DNA of 64,000 nt, from positions 9,221,001 to 9,285,000 of the forward strand of contig NZ_JACHMI010000001.1 of NCBI RefSeq assembly GCF_014207985.1, given 5' to 3'. Each line of letters opens with the position of its first letter. The first letter of the stretch is position 1. The DNA is from Nonomuraea rubra. GTDB taxonomy: Bacteria; Actinomycetota; Actinomycetes; Streptosporangiales; Streptosporangiaceae. The notes under the pieces are model-generated. The model did no database searches. It was not told the origin of the DNA and saw nothing but the letters and a program-made list of their open reading frames with translations. The translations under genes and the position numbers were made by a program. This document shows, piece by piece, positions 61,232 through 64,000 of this stretch.

Positions 61232-61280
61232 ACCGCCCCCCCTCTGAACCGCGCCTTCTGAACCCGCGCCCTCTGAACCG
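61226..61280. repeat. Four tandem copies of the GH36 gene stop region
   Basis: CTCTGAACCG or a close variant occurs at 61226-61235 (containing the GH36 stop), 61242-61251, 61256-61265 and 61271-61280, at 14-16 bp spacing. The array fills most of the gap before the binding-protein gene and ends just before its ribosome site. Confidence 0.8.
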
Positions 61281-61294
61281 AAGGAAGCCGAACC

Positions 61295-62602
61295 GTGAAG
61301 CTCGCACAGCGTGTCGCCGCCGCGTCGGCCCTCGTCCTGGCCGTCACGGCCTGCAGCGACCCCTCGGCGGGGCCCGCTCCGGCCCCCGCCACCGGCGGCT
61401 CGCCGGCCGCGTGGCCCTCGCCTGCCGCCCGCCTGGACGGGGTGACGCTCACCATCTGGGCCGCCCAGAACAGCAACACCGTGCCCAAGGCCGTGACCGA
61501 CGCCTTCACCCGGGTGACCGGGGCCAAGGTGGAGGTCGTCACCATCCCCGACCCGTACGAGCAGGGCGTGCAGACCAAGGTGGCCACCGGCGACAAGCCC
61601 GACCTGGCGTTCTGGCAGCCGACGGCGTCCATGCTCACCGCGCTCAACGCCCGCGCCAACCTCCAGCCGCTCGACGGCGCCCCGTGGCTCTCCACGCTCT
61701 CCCCCGAGCTGCGCGACATGACGGGCCTGCTGGACGGCACCCGCTACGCCGCGCTGATCACGAGCCCGGCCGTGCAGGGCGTCTACTACAACAAGCAGCA
61801 CGTCAAGGAGCCGCCGAAGAACTTCGGCGAGCTGGTCGAGGTGGCGCGCGCGCTCAAGGGCAAGGGCGTCACCCCGTTCTTCGAGATGGCCGGCGACAAG
61901 TGGGCCACCCAGTGGTGGGTGCAGGTCCAGCTCGCCGACGCCGCCAAGGACGGCCTGTGGGAGCGGGTCAACACGGGCAAGGAGACGTTCGAGGACAGCA
62001 CGATCCTGGACGCGATCAAAAAGTACCGGGCGCTGATCGACGAGGGGCTGTTCAACGCCGACATCAAGACCGCGACGTTCGAGGACCAGGGCGAGGCGCT
62101 GCTGTCCGGCAAGGCGGCCATGGTGATGCAGGTGAACTCGTTCTTCGGCCAGCTCCAGGCCAAGGCGGACACCGCCGAGCTGGACGAGAGGATCGGCTTC
62201 TTCCCGATCTCGCCGTCGGGGAACGTGGGCACGTTCATCCCCGACCAGTCGAACGCGCTGGTGGCCTTCCGCACCGGTGACGCCAGGCGGGAGGAGGCCG
62301 CGCGGCAGCTCCTGGCGTACTGGATGGGGCCGGGTTACGCCGGGTTCGTGGCCGACCGCAAGACGGTGTCGCTACGTACGGACGTGCCGGACCCGGACGG
62401 CGTGCCGCAGGCGCTGAAGGACGTGCACGCCTCGCTCGGCGGGTCGGTCGGGTCGATGCAGGCGCTGGCCGTGGCCAACCCCGACCTGTACCTGAACCTG
62501 GCCGACATGATCACCGGCAGCCTGACCCCCGAGCAGGTGGCGGCGGCCACGCAGAAGCAGTTCGCCCAGCTCGCCAAGGCCGCCGGCGCGACCGGCTTCT
62601 GA
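61295..62602 (+). CDS. Sugar ABC transporter substrate-binding lipoprotein
   Basis: The GTG at 61295 follows a GAAGGAAG ribosome site. The 435-residue protein has a lipoprotein signal with lipobox VTAC and acylated Cys 20, a Pro/Ala-rich linker and then a cluster B (MalE-like) binding protein: VTLTIWAAQNSNTVPKAV, FQ-type helix and GKAAMVMQVNSFFGQL. It captures an oligosaccharide, probably an alpha-galactoside given the neighbour, for the permeases that follow. Its ATPase is not encoded here; such systems often share MsiK. Confidence 0.93.
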   Translation: MKLAQRVAAASALVLAVTACSDPSAGPAPAPATGGSPAAWPSPAARLDGVTLTIWAAQNSNTVPKAVTDAFTRVTGAKVEVVTIPDPYEQGVQTKVATGDKPDLAFWQPTASMLTALNARANLQPLDGAPWLSTLSPELRDMTGLLDGTRYAALITSPAVQGVYYNKQHVKEPPKNFGELVEVARALKGKGVTPFFEMAGDKWATQWWVQVQLADAAKDGLWERVNTGKETFEDSTILDAIKKYRALIDEGLFNADIKTATFEDQGEALLSGKAAMVMQVNSFFGQLQAKADTAELDERIGFFPISPSGNVGTFIPDQSNALVAFRTGDARREEAARQLLAYWMGPGYAGFVADRKTVSLRTDVPDPDGVPQALKDVHASLGGSVGSMQALAVANPDLYLNLADMITGSLTPEQVAAATQKQFAQLAKAAGATGF

Positions 62603-62617
62603 CGCGAGGAGTCACCC

Positions 62618-63544
62618 GTGCAGCAGACGCTCGCCCGCCCCAGGAGAGCCGCCCAGCGGGCGCCGGCCGCGGCCGTCGCGCGCGGCCGGACGCATCCGAT
62701 GTGGTTCCTCCTGCCGGCGTTCGCGATCCTGTTCGTCTTCTTCTTCCTGCCGACCCTGTTCAACTTCGTCTACGCCTTCACCGACTGGTCCAGCTTCAAG
62801 AGCGAGATCCGTCCCGCGGGCTTCGACAACTTCGCCAACCTGCTGTCGGACGGCACGCTCTTCAGCGCGCTGCGCATCACGGTGATCTACGCCGCGCTGG
62901 TGGCGCTGTTCCAGAACCTGTTCGGCTTCGGCCTGGCCGTGCTGCTGGAGAAGGACACCTGGCTCAACCGCGCGGCCCGCCTGGCCTTCCTGGTCCCGGT
63001 GCTGATGTCGGCGCTGGCCGTCGGGTACGTCTTCCAGGCCCTGCTCAAGCCGGACGGCAGCCTCAACGACCTGCTGTCGGCGCTGACCGGGCAGCGGGTG
63101 GACGTGGCCTGGCTGGGCAGCACGACGTGGACGCTGGTGCTGGCCGCGGTCATCCACGCCTGGAAGTGGATGGGCCTGTCGATGCTCATCTACCTGGCGG
63201 GGCTCAAGACGGTCCCCGAGGACGTGGCGGAGGCCGCCCGCATCGACGGCGCCACGCCGTGGCAGGCGTTCTGGGCGATCCGGTTCCCGCTGCTGGCCCC
63301 GGCCGTCACCTTCAACGTGGCCACGGCGCTGCTCGGCTCGATGAACGGCTTCGACATCGTGCAGGCGCTGACCGGCGGCGGCCCGGCCCGCAGCACCGAG
63401 ATCCTGAACATCTTCATCTACCGCACCTTCGGCCAGGGGCTGTTCGCCCAGGCCACGGCCATGAGCCTGGTGTTGTTCCTCATGGTCGCGCTGCTGGCCT
63501 TCCCCGTCATCCGCGTGTTGCGCAGGAGGGAGGAGATCCTGTGA
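62618..63544 (+). CDS. Sugar ABC transporter permease (MalF/LacF-like)
   Basis: The GTG at 62618 follows GAGGAG. The 308-residue protein has six helices, the first WFLLPAFAILFVFFFLPTLFNF, and the EAA loop EDVAEAARIDGATPWQAFWAIRFPLL that docks the ATPase. It pairs with the following permease. The stop overlaps the next start (GTGA). Confidence 0.94.
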   Translation: MQQTLARPRRAAQRAPAAAVARGRTHPMWFLLPAFAILFVFFFLPTLFNFVYAFTDWSSFKSEIRPAGFDNFANLLSDGTLFSALRITVIYAALVALFQNLFGFGLAVLLEKDTWLNRAARLAFLVPVLMSALAVGYVFQALLKPDGSLNDLLSALTGQRVDVAWLGSTTWTLVLAAVIHAWKWMGLSMLIYLAGLKTVPEDVAEAARIDGATPWQAFWAIRFPLLAPAVTFNVATALLGSMNGFDIVQALTGGGPARSTEILNIFIYRTFGQGLFAQATAMSLVLFLMVALLAFPVIRVLRRREEIL

Positions 63545-64000
63545 CCGTCCCCGCCTTCGGTTCCCCCGCCCGCCGCCGTAGCGCGTCCCCGGTGGCGCGG
63601 GGCCTGGCCGCCCGGCTGCGCCCGTTCGCGGTCGTCGCGCTGGTCGTCCCCGTCATGGGGGTGCCGCTCTGGCTGGTCGTCGTCACGGCCGCCAAGTCGC
63701 AGGGCGAGGCCCTGTCGCCGGACCTGTCGCCGCCCGCCGAGTGGCGGCTGTGGGAGAACCTGGCGCAGGTGTGGCAGCAGGGCGAGGTGCCCATGGCGTT
63801 CCTGGGCAGCCTGCTGGTGGTCGCGCCGTCGGTGGTGCTGGTGCTCACGTTCGGCTCGATGGCGTCGTGGATCCTGGCCCGGCGCGCCGGCAGGCTGAAC
63901 GCGGTGCTGTACGCGCTGGCCATCAGCGGGATCGTGCTGCCGCCGGCCGTGGTCACCATCGTGCTCCTGCTGCGGCAGCTCGGCCTGGCCGGCAGCCCCG
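63541..64000 (+). CDS. Sugar ABC transporter permease (MalG-like), cut by window end
   Basis: About 153 codons are visible from GTG 63541, which overlaps the previous stop. Helices VVALVVPVMGVPLWLVVVTAAK and AFLGSLLVVAPSVVLVLTFGSMASWIL match the second permease of CUT1 sugar importers. The EAA loop and C-terminus lie beyond base 64000. It completes the channel with the MalF-like protein. Confidence 0.92.
   Translation, partial: MTVPAFGSPARRRSASPVARGLAARLRPFAVVALVVPVMGVPLWLVVVTAAKSQGEALSPDLSPPAEWRLWENLAQVWQQGEVPMAFLGSLLVVAPSVVLVLTFGSMASWILARRAGRLNAVLYALAISGIVLPPAVVTIVLLLRQLGLAGSP

Overview
The window is very GC-rich, gene-dense DNA with almost no gap above 250 bp. GTG and TTG starts, stop-start overlaps, a SARP/AfsR-type regulator, a cvnABCD conservon, a Bpa-type proteasome activator and IdeR-type iron control all point to a filamentous actinomycete. 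A Streptosporangiales genus such as Nonomuraea is my best guess, but the sequence alone cannot prove a genus. I see no rRNA, tRNA, CRISPR array, insertion sequence or integrase, so this reads as chromosomal accessory DNA.

Layout. 1-6556: a SARP-NB-ARC regulator (cut by the left edge), a leaderless O-methyltransferase, a small Cys/His protein, and a MarR-like regulator with a cytochrome P450. 6644-11067: alcohol dehydrogenase, SDR and XdhC-like protein, then XRE and LacI regulators. 11124-14088: arabinan use (GH51 arabinofuranosidase; secreted GH43 with an AbfB domain), each gene under a different palindromic operator. 14255-16886: CadD-like transporter, MFS exporter, AraC regulator. 16926-20870: iron-box-controlled siderophore ABC importer. 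20917-23188: TetR with DHA2-type MFS pump. 23342-29492: ArsC-like protein, a secreted ammonia-lyase-fold protein without a normal MIO tripeptide, pectate lyase, GH63-type glucosidase.

29760-40633 is the most interesting region. Six tightly coupled genes encode a membrane-anchored von Willebrand A protein, a 1037-residue tubulin/FtsZ-like GTPase, an unrecognised 611-residue protein, a membrane-anchored pseudokinase, a TRAFAC-like GTPase with a Cys-pair N-terminus, and a tail-anchored protein with a long Pro/Ala linker. The vWA + tubulin-like + GTPase core resembles a membrane-remodelling system that was predicted from comparative genomics (Makarova and Koonin, 2010, from memory) and, as far as I know, not characterised. 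The pseudokinase and the two unknown proteins look like actinobacterial additions.

40640-43116: divergent AONS-family PLP enzyme and acyl-CoA dehydrogenase. 43342-47110: the conservon cvnABCD. 47097-50889: LysR/SDR pair, serine hydrolase, Bpa. 50979-57008: PaaX regulator facing a five-gene catabolic operon (SDR, amidohydrolase, MaoC, MHS transporter, acyl-CoA synthetase) for an unidentified acid. 57036-64000: LacI regulator, membrane protein, paired operators, GH36 alpha-galactosidase and a sugar ABC importer that runs off the right edge.

The carbohydrate genes together suggest a degrader of plant cell walls (arabinan, pectin, alpha-galactosides) with local LacI-type control. The two GTPase-based membrane systems lie 2.7 kb apart and are probably independent.
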